Positions 35,633 through 43,246 of a DNA stretch of 64,000 nucleotides are shown here, piece after piece. The translations under genes were made by a program, and so were the position numbers. The DNA lies in assembly GCA_900467745.1 (NCBI GenBank), contig UBQW01000047.1, positions 1 to 64,000 of the forward strand, given 5' to 3'. The stretch's first letter is position 1. Each line of letters begins with the position of its first letter. Under the pieces are notes generated by a model. The model saw nothing but the letters and a program-made list of their open reading frames with translations. It did no database searches and had not been told where the DNA came from. The DNA is from Hyphomicrobiales bacterium (GTDB lineage Bacteria; Pseudomonadota; Alphaproteobacteria; Rhizobiales; Rhizobiaceae).

Positions 35633-36795
35633 CAGTGAGGCTTTCTGGCTGAAGCCGCCCAGATGGGCCAGCCTGCATAGCCTTTGGGATGTAGTGCTGC
35701 TGTTCGATGGTCGACGAAGCCCTGCCTGAATCTCCTGATAAACTCGGGCTTATCGCCTCTGCGCACGGCCATCTCACCGGCATAGACGTTTTCCCAGGCC
35801 TCGATCACGTCCGCAAAATCCTGAGGATCACCATCCATGTTGGTGACCATGAAACTCTCAACCTTGATGTCTTCAAATCCAGCCTCGGTCAGCAGCCGCC
35901 GGCTCTTGGGGCCCATCTCCACGTCCATATCGAAATGGGCGAAAAGTTTGGCAACCTCGCCGTATGTCCAGGCAATTGATTCGGCGTGCGGCTCGCCGAG
36001 GCAATGGGAGTTCTTTTCGTTGGTAATGTAGACCCTCCCGCCTGGCCGACATATGCGGTAGAGCTCCCGCAGCAGGACCTCGGGCCGATCAAAGATCTGG
36101 AGAGAGTGACGGCAGGTCACGAAATCAAACTGATCGTCGGCCAGGAGCATTTGGGAGGCGTCGCCATAGACATACTCGACCTCCGTCAGCCCGAACTCCT
36201 TGGCAACGCGACGCGCATATTCGAGGCTGCGTTTTGAATGATCAAGCGCGACTATGCGCGCAGGCGCGAACTCCTTGTGTACCAACGCCGCGAAATCGCC
36301 AATGCCGCAACAGACGTCGGCGATTTTTGCGCCAGTTTCGAGACCATGGCGTGGAAGCATGTCACGCTCGTGTCGCCAGGTCATCTTGGTCTGGGTCCGC
36401 AGAATTGGGATGAAGCTCTCATCCTCTACAAAATCTTGCCCGGGATAAAAGGCGGAGTCGTAGACCTCTACGGCGAGATTTTGCGCTGTCTCCGCGAGCG
36501 TCTGGAACAGCCTGGTGGACCATGAGATCACGCTGGAGGTTACAATGACGATCCGCAGATCTGTGCGAACTGAAACGAGACACGTCCTCAACGCTTCGAA
36601 GGCGGTGACATTGATCTGGGTCAGGCGTTTTACATTGAGATAGGCAACTCCGTCGCAGCGTCCGAAACTTTCGACCACGAGGCTGAGAACATCCCTGATC
36701 TGTGCCGAGGATTGCGGCCTCAGCTTCCCGACGAGGGCCACTTCTTGATTTGTGGGATCGAAACTTGCTGCGAACTGGGATGCGTTGGGGTTCAC
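35632..36795 (-). CDS. STAS-like domain fused to class I SAM methyltransferase
   Basis: 387 residues. Residues 1-120 form a STAS-like fold (EVALVGKLRPQSSAQIRDVL, AYLNVKRLTQINVTAFEALR); the site of the usual phospho-Ser pair reads INVTAF, leaving only a Thr. Residues about 145-300 are a class I methyltransferase: motif I GAKIADVCCGIGDFAALV, acidic ARIVALDHSKRSLEYARRVA, YVYGDASQMLLADDQFDFVT, and LYRICRPGGRVYITNEK. Overlaps its upstream neighbour by ATGA. The fusion suggests methylation controlled by, or acting in, the partner-switching pathway. The substrate is unknown. Confidence 0.85.
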   Translation of the reverse strand: MNPNASQFAASFDPTNQEVALVGKLRPQSSAQIRDVLSLVVESFGRCDGVAYLNVKRLTQINVTAFEALRTCLVSVRTDLRIVIVTSSVISWSTRLFQTLAETAQNLAVEVYDSAFYPGQDFVEDESFIPILRTQTKMTWRHERDMLPRHGLETGAKIADVCCGIGDFAALVHKEFAPARIVALDHSKRSLEYARRVAKEFGLTEVEYVYGDASQMLLADDQFDFVTCRHSLQIFDRPEVLLRELYRICRPGGRVYITNEKNSHCLGEPHAESIAWTYGEVAKLFAHFDMDVEMGPKSRRLLTEAGFEDIKVESFMVTNMDGDPQDFADVIEAWENVYAGEMAVRRGDKPEFIRRFRQGFVDHRTAALHPKGYAGWPIWAASARKPH

Positions 36796-37298
36796 GGGTG
36801 CTCCTCGTGCCAGAGGAAACCCGCCGTAAGGGCTATTCTGTCAGGTGCTTCCTCTGCCGCTGCCAATTGGACCTGGCAAACATCCGCGAAGCCCGCAAGG
36901 CGGGATACGTCATTGATGATGACGCGACCGAGATCTTGAGCCAGCGCTGCCTTTTGCGCTCTACCATCGAGCCCCACGCAGATGGCAGCCCGGGCGTCGG
37001 CTGCGCAATGGAAGCTCAATTTGACGCGAACAAGCCCGACCTCCCTGTAGACTTCGAACTTGACGGGCCCCGTCACGGCTGAGGTCTTAAACGCCAGTTC
37101 GACAAGCTCGTTGACTGTCACTGACAGGAAGTTCGAATAGCGTGCTGGGTCGCCATGTAGCTGACCCACAATGTGCGATAGATAGTCTGCGACTTTGTCG
37201 CAAAGTTCCCATTGTGACTGGAGCAGAGCGGCATCGAGCTCCAATGTCGCCATTGGTCCGTAACTGCTTTCAGACTTTGCGACCGCGACTGCTGCCAT
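36792..37298 (-). CDS. HATPase-like regulator, probably slr1658-related
   Basis: 168 residues from ATG 37298, chosen because GTGGAG lies 8 bases upstream. LELDAALLQSQWELCDKVAD, YSNFLSVTVNELVELAFKTS resembles the first helix and N box of slr1658-type ATPases, but the N box is NELVELAFK without the catalytic Asn pair and no clear glycine lid is visible (LGRVIINDVSRLAGF). It may be a degenerate, non-hydrolysing binding partner. Ends with an ATGA overlap into the STAS-methyltransferase gene. Confidence 0.6.
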   Translation of the reverse strand: MAAVAVAKSESSYGPMATLELDAALLQSQWELCDKVADYLSHIVGQLHGDPARYSNFLSVTVNELVELAFKTSAVTGPVKFEVYREVGLVRVKLSFHCAADARAAICVGLDGRAQKAALAQDLGRVIINDVSRLAGFADVCQVQLAAAEEAPDRIALTAGFLWHEEHP

Positions 37299-37316
37299 GA
37301 AGAGCTCCACGCCACA

Positions 37317-39017
37317 TCAGGTTGAGGGTTCGATGTTCATTCCAGATCGATCTTGGCCGGCTTTCTCACTCGATGCGGGTGGCGACCCAAGGCTCTGGCT
37401 CATCGTCGCCAGGAAGCTCTTCATCGCATTAACCTTGAGCGGCGGGCTGATCACATATCCCTGGATACGATCACATCCGTGGCTGTTTAACCATTGGACC
37501 TGCGCAGGCGTCTCAACGCCTTCTGCGGTGACAACCATTTCCAGGTCATGCGCCAGCACGATCACGGATCGGACAATGGCCTGGCTTTTTGAATTGTTTT
37601 CCAGATCTGAAACGAAGTATTTGTCTATCTTGATTGTATCGAACGGAAAGTTTTTGAGGTAGCTCAGCGAGGAGTACATCGTCCCGAAATCGTCGAGCGA
37701 AATGCGAATTCCCAGGACACTGAGCGTATTGAGTGTGTCGAGATTGTCGACCGTACGTTCGAGCAGAACGCCCTCCGTGATCTCCACCTCAAGACGGTCC
37801 GCGGCTAGGCCTATCTCGTCAAGCGTCTGTGATATGCGATCGGTCAGTCCGTCTGTGAGAAACTCGGCGGGAGACACGTTCACGGCAAGCGTGAATTCCT
37901 CTGGCCATTCAAGCGCCTCGCGACAGGCTTGCTCCAAAACCCATGAGCCGATCTCGGGCATCAAACCGTCGTTTTCGGCGACGGGTATGAAGACAGACGG
38001 AGGAATGGTGCCCAACAGTGGATGATCCCACCTGAGAAGCGCCTCGAAACCAGCAATCCCCTTGCTTCCCACAATAGGCTGATAGTCGATCGAAAACTGT
38101 TGTTTTTCCAAAGCCATACGCAGGCTCCGCCGAAGCATTTCGCGCTGTTCGATGACATGGAGCATGTTTGCTTCGAAAGCGCTTGCGCGTCCACGTCCTT
38201 CTGTCTTTGCCGCGTACAGAGCGACGTCGGACGCTTTCATCAGCTTTTCCGGGTCGCTACCATCTCTCGGAGCCAAGGCAATTCCGATACTGATCCCCAC
38301 AAAAACCGCGATCCCATCCAAGGTGAAGGGCGCTTTGAACGCGCTCACTAGTCGTTCGCCGAGTTCATGACTTTGACCTGGGTGGCCTTGTCCGAGGGAA
38401 ATGACTGCAAATTCGTCACCAGCCAGCCTGTATGCCCGCTCATTGTGGCCGAGGCAGCTTGCGATCCTGCTGGCGGCAAGCTGAAGCAATTTATCGCCTG
38501 CCGGATGACCGAGTGTATCGTTGACCGGTTTGAAGTCGTCCAGATCCAGCTGCATCAGGGCAACGTTATCGGCAGGGCCACTTATGGCCCGCAGAGCCTG
38601 GGAAAGGTCAGATGAGAACTGGCGGCGGTTAGGTAGTCCGGTTAACGGATCATGCGTTGCCTGGTGGAGTAACGTCGAGCGATCTTCAGTGTCCATCGGG
38701 CGGTCAGCTTCGATCACTCCAAAGAGATGCCCGATCGCGAAGACCGTAACGTCAATCACTCGGCCATTGCCAAGATCGCGAGCAAGCCGAAGGGGCTCTT
38801 GCGTCCCTTCCTTGAGGTATCTGAGGATATCAGCCCTATCCAAGTGCGGATATCGTTGCTCGAGCGATATCGTGGGTGTGACGTTCATCACTTTGGTGAA
38901 AATTGTCGAAGCATCAACGAGATTCAGATGTCGATCAAAGATATCGACCCTGTTGGTGTTCCCCGTGCGGTCCGTGTCCGGCGCGGACGCCGACCAGTTG
39001 GATTGGGGTTCTGTCAT
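37317..39017 (-). CDS. GGDEF-EAL c-di-GMP turnover protein with N-terminal PAS-like domain
   Basis: 566 residues, no TM segment. PAS-like about 20-105 (RVDIFDRHLNLVDAS), GGDEF about 115-280 with the variant site RLAGDEFAVI, EAL about 295-540 with FEALLRWDHP, LAVNVSPAEFL, EITEGVLLE, LDDFGTMYSSLSYL, IKIDKYFVSDL and AEGVETPAQVQW. The EAL catalytic residues appear complete, so phosphodiesterase activity is likely; AGDEF cyclases can be active. No RxxD inhibitory site at the usual place. It lies 18 bases upstream of the HATPase-like gene and is the probable first gene of the operon. Confidence 0.93.
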   Translation of the reverse strand: MTEPQSNWSASAPDTDRTGNTNRVDIFDRHLNLVDASTIFTKVMNVTPTISLEQRYPHLDRADILRYLKEGTQEPLRLARDLGNGRVIDVTVFAIGHLFGVIEADRPMDTEDRSTLLHQATHDPLTGLPNRRQFSSDLSQALRAISGPADNVALMQLDLDDFKPVNDTLGHPAGDKLLQLAASRIASCLGHNERAYRLAGDEFAVISLGQGHPGQSHELGERLVSAFKAPFTLDGIAVFVGISIGIALAPRDGSDPEKLMKASDVALYAAKTEGRGRASAFEANMLHVIEQREMLRRSLRMALEKQQFSIDYQPIVGSKGIAGFEALLRWDHPLLGTIPPSVFIPVAENDGLMPEIGSWVLEQACREALEWPEEFTLAVNVSPAEFLTDGLTDRISQTLDEIGLAADRLEVEITEGVLLERTVDNLDTLNTLSVLGIRISLDDFGTMYSSLSYLKNFPFDTIKIDKYFVSDLENNSKSQAIVRSVIVLAHDLEMVVTAEGVETPAQVQWLNSHGCDRIQGYVISPPLKVNAMKSFLATMSQSLGSPPASSEKAGQDRSGMNIEPST

Positions 39018-39475
39018 TCGTCGGCGGCTCCTGTCACTTTCCGAACATAGACTCAGGACGACAAAGCACTTTTAAAGTGCATACATTAGAGGCCACTCTT
39101 TTAACATATCAAAAATAGCAGCAAGACATTCTTACCTGCGACAACCTGCTAGCGAGGATGTAGGGTAAACTCCGCTTTCGTCACCTCTCGCGGTTTGAGG
39201 TCGAGCGCGGTGTCTTGGAGGATGTTTACGGTTCGGTTAAGACAGGCGATCAGGCGATGTACGGCGGATGGCGTTTTCCGCGTGTGGGTGCACACACGTT
39301 TGACGTGACTTCACCGTTGCCTGTGAACCAAGTGCCTTCTCAGATAAAAACCCGAGGCGACACCCTATACGAGCAGCCCAAGCGGCTGAACGCTTCGTTA
39401 TTCAGGAGAACAGTTGGCGCCTGCCGGTAGGAGAAATCGTCTCGGCGCCGGTGAGACGGGAGCAGGGCCGGCGGC
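39018..39475. other. No supported gene; leader of the signalling operon
   Basis: AT-rich near 39060-39130, probably the promoter of the GGDEF-EAL operon. A 71-codon plus-strand frame here has no ribosome site or domain. No EcfG motif seen. Confidence 0.4.
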
Positions 39476-40894
39476 CTAACCGACAGCCACGGAAAGCTCA
39501 TATGTGGCCGATGCAACCACTGCACCGCGACCGGAAGCCTTGGCCTCATACAGAGCGCGGTCGGCCCGTCGCAGAACCTCTTCGCAGCTTTCGCGACTTG
39601 CGTTTGTGACGTCAGCAATTCCAAACGATGCACCGATCACTACCTTGGCGCCGGACAGCAAATACGGCTGCGAAAGGATCCATGACAGCCGGCGGCAATG
39701 CCAATCTGCATCGAGGAGCGGAATATTGGGCATAAGGACGGCAAATTCGTCACCACCCAGACGGAAGACGACATCGTCTTCCTTGCATCCGCCGAGAAGG
39801 CGCTGAGCAACCTGCTGCAGAAGTTCGTCACCTGCCGCGTGTCCGTGCCCATCGTTTACGGATTTGAAGCCATCGAGATCGATGCACACGACCGTCATCG
39901 GGCACTGCGAGCGCAGTCTCTCAAATTCGGGGGCCAGTAGCGCCCGGTTTGCCAGCCCGGTCAGGAAGTCATGCGTTGCAGCATGGCGCATGCGCTGCTC
40001 AGATTCCAAAATCGAGCTAATGGCCTTCCTCGAAAGCCTGAGCGAAAACAGGCCGCCGGCAACAAGGACCACCGTTACCACGATCGCCAACGGAAGCGAT
40101 TGGCGAAGAAGGTCCTTTGCAGGCGTCGGCGATCGCCAGGAGAGCACCTCTGTCTGTCCGTCCGGTCGCGTCGCTATTTCCACGCGAGCCCGGTCAGATG
40201 CAACTGTGCCCAGGGGGCCGACGGTAGGGTCGTCGAGAACAAAGCGATTGCCAAGGAATTCAGGCAGGCTCCCGGCGATCGGGACCGCGGATACGAGAAC
40301 CGGAGCACGGCTGCTGCGCGGGACAGATGTCTGGAAGTCGGACTGAAAAAGGCTGGCAGTGAGCATGACCGCGTCGTTGTCCACGACTTCGACCTTGCTG
40401 AATGCGATGGGGCTTGGAATGCCTGTGGGCCTCGACTTGGCCTCCGCGGACCTGACTTGTTCGACGAGGGCCCGGGCATCGTCCACGATTACCTGAGGTC
40501 CGCGCGCGAAGAATGCCCGGTCCTTGATCTCATCGGCGGTCCTCGAATAGATCAGGGCGTCGTCCGCGTTGAGGATCGCTGCAAAACGGGTCCTGGAGGT
40601 CCCGATCAACGATTGGCCGATGTTGCGGTCGGCCCATTCGGGGTCGAATGTGTTGTCGAGTTTTGCGATAGATTCGTCCCAGATCGTCCAGGCCGTCAGT
40701 GCGAATTCGAGGTCGGAGGTCCATACGGCGATGTTTCGCTTGACCAGAGTCTCCTGGCGCTGGCGGCTTTCGGCATCCAGTCTGGCGACACCAAATGACG
40801 GGATAGCTGCCAATCCTGCTATGACGATCGCCGTCAAGATGAGCGCTGGTCCTACCAGCTTTAGGTGAGCGAAGCGTGTGGTCAATTCCGGCAT
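39476..40894 (-). CDS. CHASE4-like membrane diguanylate cyclase
   Basis: 472 residues. TM1 about 14-35, periplasmic CHASE4-type sensor about 45-255 (SDLEFALTAWTIWDESIAKL, FDPEWADRNIGQSLIGTSR), TM2 about 268-290, GGDEF domain about 305-465 with a complete FRLGGDEFAVL site and VCIDLDGFKSVNDGHGHAAG. Predicted to make c-di-GMP in response to an external signal. It lies 458 bases upstream of the GGDEF-EAL gene, so it is probably a separate transcription unit of the same pathway. Confidence 0.92.
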   Translation of the reverse strand: MPELTTRFAHLKLVGPALILTAIVIAGLAAIPSFGVARLDAESRQRQETLVKRNIAVWTSDLEFALTAWTIWDESIAKLDNTFDPEWADRNIGQSLIGTSRTRFAAILNADDALIYSRTADEIKDRAFFARGPQVIVDDARALVEQVRSAEAKSRPTGIPSPIAFSKVEVVDNDAVMLTASLFQSDFQTSVPRSSRAPVLVSAVPIAGSLPEFLGNRFVLDDPTVGPLGTVASDRARVEIATRPDGQTEVLSWRSPTPAKDLLRQSLPLAIVVTVVLVAGGLFSLRLSRKAISSILESEQRMRHAATHDFLTGLANRALLAPEFERLRSQCPMTVVCIDLDGFKSVNDGHGHAAGDELLQQVAQRLLGGCKEDDVVFRLGGDEFAVLMPNIPLLDADWHCRRLSWILSQPYLLSGAKVVIGASFGIADVTNASRESCEEVLRRADRALYEAKASGRGAVVASATYELSVAVG

Positions 40895-41262
40895 CCTGAG
40901 CGTTCTGGACGCCTGTCATAGTGCTTGTCGGTTTCGGGCGAGTTACCGCGGGATTCCATTTTGGTGAGTGCGGTTAATTTCCCGTCTGCTTTGGTAGCCG
41001 GTCGATCCGCCCCGTGGAGGCCAAATCGTGAGCATCGCCAAGAGGTGCGCGATGATCGGGCGGGGCGATAGCCTCCCCTCGCCCGTGGATCTAAATGCGT
41101 GATCGCAGGGGATCCGGCAAACAGACTGGAGCGATCGCCAAAACCAGCGCAGAGGCGAGCCAGTAGCGAAACGGCAAGGCCCTCGCACTCAACAGGCTGC
41201 GGCACTCAATGGGAATTGGCCCCTCCCAGGATCACGATCCTGTCGAAGTCATCTGCGGCAGA
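40895..41262. other. No supported gene
   Basis: Overlapping frames on the minus strand are Arg-rich without domains. No repeats or clear hairpins seen. Confidence 0.4.
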
Positions 41263-41610
41263 TCAATGGTGGGTTTGCGATGCTGCGGCCGATCCGCCAT
41301 GAATTTCGTCATGAGATCCAACGTCGTCACCCGGCCCCTTGAATTGCTCAAGCCGCTCGGAAACACTGGCGACGTAGCTGATGCCCTGCTCGAGGAGTAT
41401 CTCGACTGCCCTGAAGTTTTCGGGTGTTGGTCCGGTACCACAGCCCCGGATCGAGCCTGCCAAGTAGACTGCGTTACGAGCCGACTGGGTGTCGCCAACT
41501 TCGTCAGCATCTTCCGCAACGCTCTCCAGCGCCTGCGCAACGAGCGACATCATATTCGCTCGTTCGACTGCTGTCATTTCGTTCAATGTGCGTGCGGTCA
41601 TCTGTGCCAT
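41263..41610 (-). CDS. Hypothetical helical protein
   Basis: About 115 residues if started at ATG 41610; an in-frame ATG at 41673 would add an Arg/Gln-rich stretch that looks non-coding. LNEMTAVERANMMSLVAQAL, ESVAEDADEVGDTQSARNAV, YLAGSIRGCGTGPTPENFRA suggests a soluble helical protein. No family recognised and the ribosome site is weak. Confidence 0.5.
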   Translation of the reverse strand: MAQMTARTLNEMTAVERANMMSLVAQALESVAEDADEVGDTQSARNAVYLAGSIRGCGTGPTPENFRAVEILLEQGISYVASVSERLEQFKGPGDDVGSHDEIHGGSAAASQTHH

Positions 41611-41864
41611 CCATTGTTTCGCCGTTGCAAAACGTGTGCTTTGCGGACGATTTCTTCGTTGTTGTGGAGACATTCAAGGACAGTGACCTGTCCGTATTCA
41701 CCAGATGGCAATCGAAAGTGGCGGTGGCAAGGCCGTACCCATGCCGCCTAGACAGCACAGTCATGCGTGAAATGGGTAACAGCTCGGCTACGAAACGCAA
41801 AAGGAACAGGCTTTCGAAAAGCCCGATGTCACGACCGGCAGTAAGCGGTATGCCCGGCATCCGT

Positions 41865-41974
41865 CCAATCCGGAATGAAAGGTCGGCCAATCCGGAATTT
41901 AAGAGCGGCCAATTCGGAACGCGAGTGCGTCCAATTCGGAAATTGTGTCCTTCCAAGTCGGAATACGTCGTCTA
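41865..41974. repeat. Five direct repeats of exactly 22 bp (iteron-like array)
   Basis: Units start at 41865, 41887, 41909, 41931 and 41953. The shared core is CCAATYCGGAA (CCAAGTCGGAA in the fifth), usually preceded by CGG or CGT; the other 10-11 bases vary. A degenerate sixth half (CAGAAT) follows at 41978. A 22-bp period puts the cores on the same face of the helix, as expected for an array of protein-binding sites. It lies 98 bases upstream of a LexA box. Confidence 0.85.
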
Positions 41975-42052
41975 TTTCAGAATTTCGCCCTGTCAGGGAC
42001 ACCGGTTTGGCGTCGTACAAACGGGTCGGTTGCTCGCCTTTACCTAAACATG

Positions 42053-42080
42053 TTGACTTCACAAGTGATGAGAACATACT
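42053..42080 (+). promoter_or_regulatory. Sigma-70 promoter of the 42115 gene
   Basis: TTGACT at 42053-42058, 16-base spacer, CATACT at 42075-42080. The transcript would start near 42087, 28 bases before the ATG. The -10 overlaps the LexA box. Confidence 0.65.
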
Positions 42081-42086
42081 GGGAAC
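42072..42086. promoter_or_regulatory. LexA operator (SOS box, alphaproteobacterial type)
   Basis: GAAC (42072-42075), 7 bases, GAAC (42083-42086), that is GTTC-N7-GTTC on the other strand, the LexA consensus established for Rhizobiales and Rhodobacter. It covers the -10 element of the promoter, the right place for repression. Confidence 0.75.
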
Positions 42087-42114
42087 ATTCCTGTTCACAA
42101 AGAGGACGGCCGAT

Positions 42115-42477
42115 ATGACATCATTACCAATCAGGGGTCTGCGGACCGATGAAATAACCGGAACGTATTGGACGCCCCCAACGACGGCGACACTCGCCGA
42201 GATCCATCCCAGGCTCATGGCTATCGTCATCGTGAAAGCCGATAGCCGCGACTGGCAACTATACTCGGCGAACGTCTTCGACATGGAGTCTGGCGGGCCG
42301 ATTGGCTATTTCGAAATAGCGCTCGATCCAGCTGGCGGCCGAGCATGTGGCCTCTTCAGCGAAATCGGCTCCCAAGACGCAGCTCTCGTGCCGATCTGGT
42401 TTGATTGCAGCGAAGACATCGATGCCACCGCACGTGCCTTCCACCGTATTCTAATCGCAGCCGGTCATGTTCTGTGA
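42115..42477 (+). CDS. Uncharacterised, predicted SOS-regulated protein
   Basis: 120 residues from ATG 42115 (AGAGGA 8 bases upstream). LAEIHPRLMAIVIVKADSRD, WQLYSANVFDMESGGPIGYF, EIALDPAGGRACGLF suggests an alpha/beta protein; no TM segment, no family recognised. A LexA box overlaps its sigma-70 promoter, so DNA-damage induction is predicted. The 22-bp repeat array lies further upstream. The 42532 gene follows after 54 bases and may be co-transcribed. Confidence 0.7.
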   Translation: MTSLPIRGLRTDEITGTYWTPPTTATLAEIHPRLMAIVIVKADSRDWQLYSANVFDMESGGPIGYFEIALDPAGGRACGLFSEIGSQDAALVPIWFDCSEDIDATARAFHRILIAAGHVL

Positions 42478-42531
42478 GAGTGAGCTTCGGCCTGCTCCAA
42501 CCAAGCCTACCATGACGAAGAGGAAACATCC

Positions 42532-42732
42532 ATGAGTGACATCCATCGCAAAGTGCTTCAGCACGCGCCAAAACTCGTCGCACGCAAATGCCATTGTGGC
42601 GATTGGGCGGGGTTTGGATTTTGCAACGAGGATCGTCAGGAATGGTGGTGCTGGAAGCACTACCCCTACAAGACATCAGCCAGACTGGAAGCTGCCGAGA
42701 TCGCCGCAAAGCTCGGCAACCATGCAGCGTAG
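42532..42732 (+). CDS. Small Cys-rich protein, possible zinc-binding
   Basis: 66 residues from ATG 42532. Four Cys and two His (RKCHCGDWAGFGFCNEDRQE, WWCWKHYPYKT) resemble a small zinc ribbon. C-terminal helix LEAAEIAAKLGNHAA. Downstream of the predicted SOS gene on the same strand. Function unknown. Confidence 0.58.
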   Translation: MSDIHRKVLQHAPKLVARKCHCGDWAGFGFCNEDRQEWWCWKHYPYKTSARLEAAEIAAKLGNHAA

Positions 42733-42809
42733 ATCGGGAAAATGATCAGTCCGATGGTCGTGACCGGCGTAGACGGTGCCGAATACGCGACCAACAGCTG
42801 AAGCACTCC

Positions 42810-43167
42810 ATGCGCGAGATTTGAGGCAACAATCGAGGAACTGATCGACCTTCAGGAGGCGGGTGCGCGTGCGCGCGTTCTCGGCATGGCCGCTTACGAA
42901 AATCCGTATCTGGCGCCCGATCGAAGGCCCGATGGGGATACAGCCGCGCTTGAAGACCGGCTTGCGCGCCACGATGCATGGAAATTCGGCTGGGAGGCCG
43001 AGGATGCGAGCCGGGACGGCCGCATCTCGGTTCACTTCAAGGCCTTGCTTGCCACCGCTATGGCTCAACCCAGCGGCACTTTAGTGCGACGATCTTCCCA
43101 TTTGCTCTCGAGCGATAAGTCGGCAGGCGTCCCGACGCGAGCAGAGGAGGTGCGCGCGTATGGATAA
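42810..43167 (+). pseudogene. Rmf/CrpP-like small protein, apparent +1 frameshift near the start
   Basis: ATG 42810 reads MREI and stops, but removing one T from TTT at 42820-42822 gives MREIEATIEELIDLQEAGAR, then ARVLGMAAYENPYLAPDR and ARHDAWKFGWEAEDASRDG to the stop at 43167. The EAGARAR, NPY and AW-FGWE elements resemble Rmf/CrpP-fold proteins. A shorter intact product could start at ATG 42886 (93 residues) but would lose the first conserved helix. There is no in-frame start between the stop at 42799 and 42886. Either a pseudogene or a homopolymer error. Confidence 0.55.
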
Positions 43168-43246
43168 GAATGTGTCGCCGGCCTTTATTGCCGACAAACG
43201 TGTCGGGAAGAGCGGATGCCCTCGCGACCTGCATGCCCATATTTTG

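Noticed and set aside
39215..39430. 71-codon plus-strand frame upstream of the GGDEF-EAL gene
   Set aside because: No domain, weak start, and lies in the probable promoter region of the divergent operon.
41865..41974. CRISPR array
   Set aside because: The repeats are only about 11 bp conserved with 10-11-base variable parts, far from the 28-37/30-40 repeat-spacer layout, and no cas gene is present.
42588..42824. 78-codon plus-strand frame
   Set aside because: Out-of-frame shadow of the Cys-rich 42532 gene; only its last five codons, from ATG 42810, are of interest as the possible start of the Rmf/CrpP-like gene.
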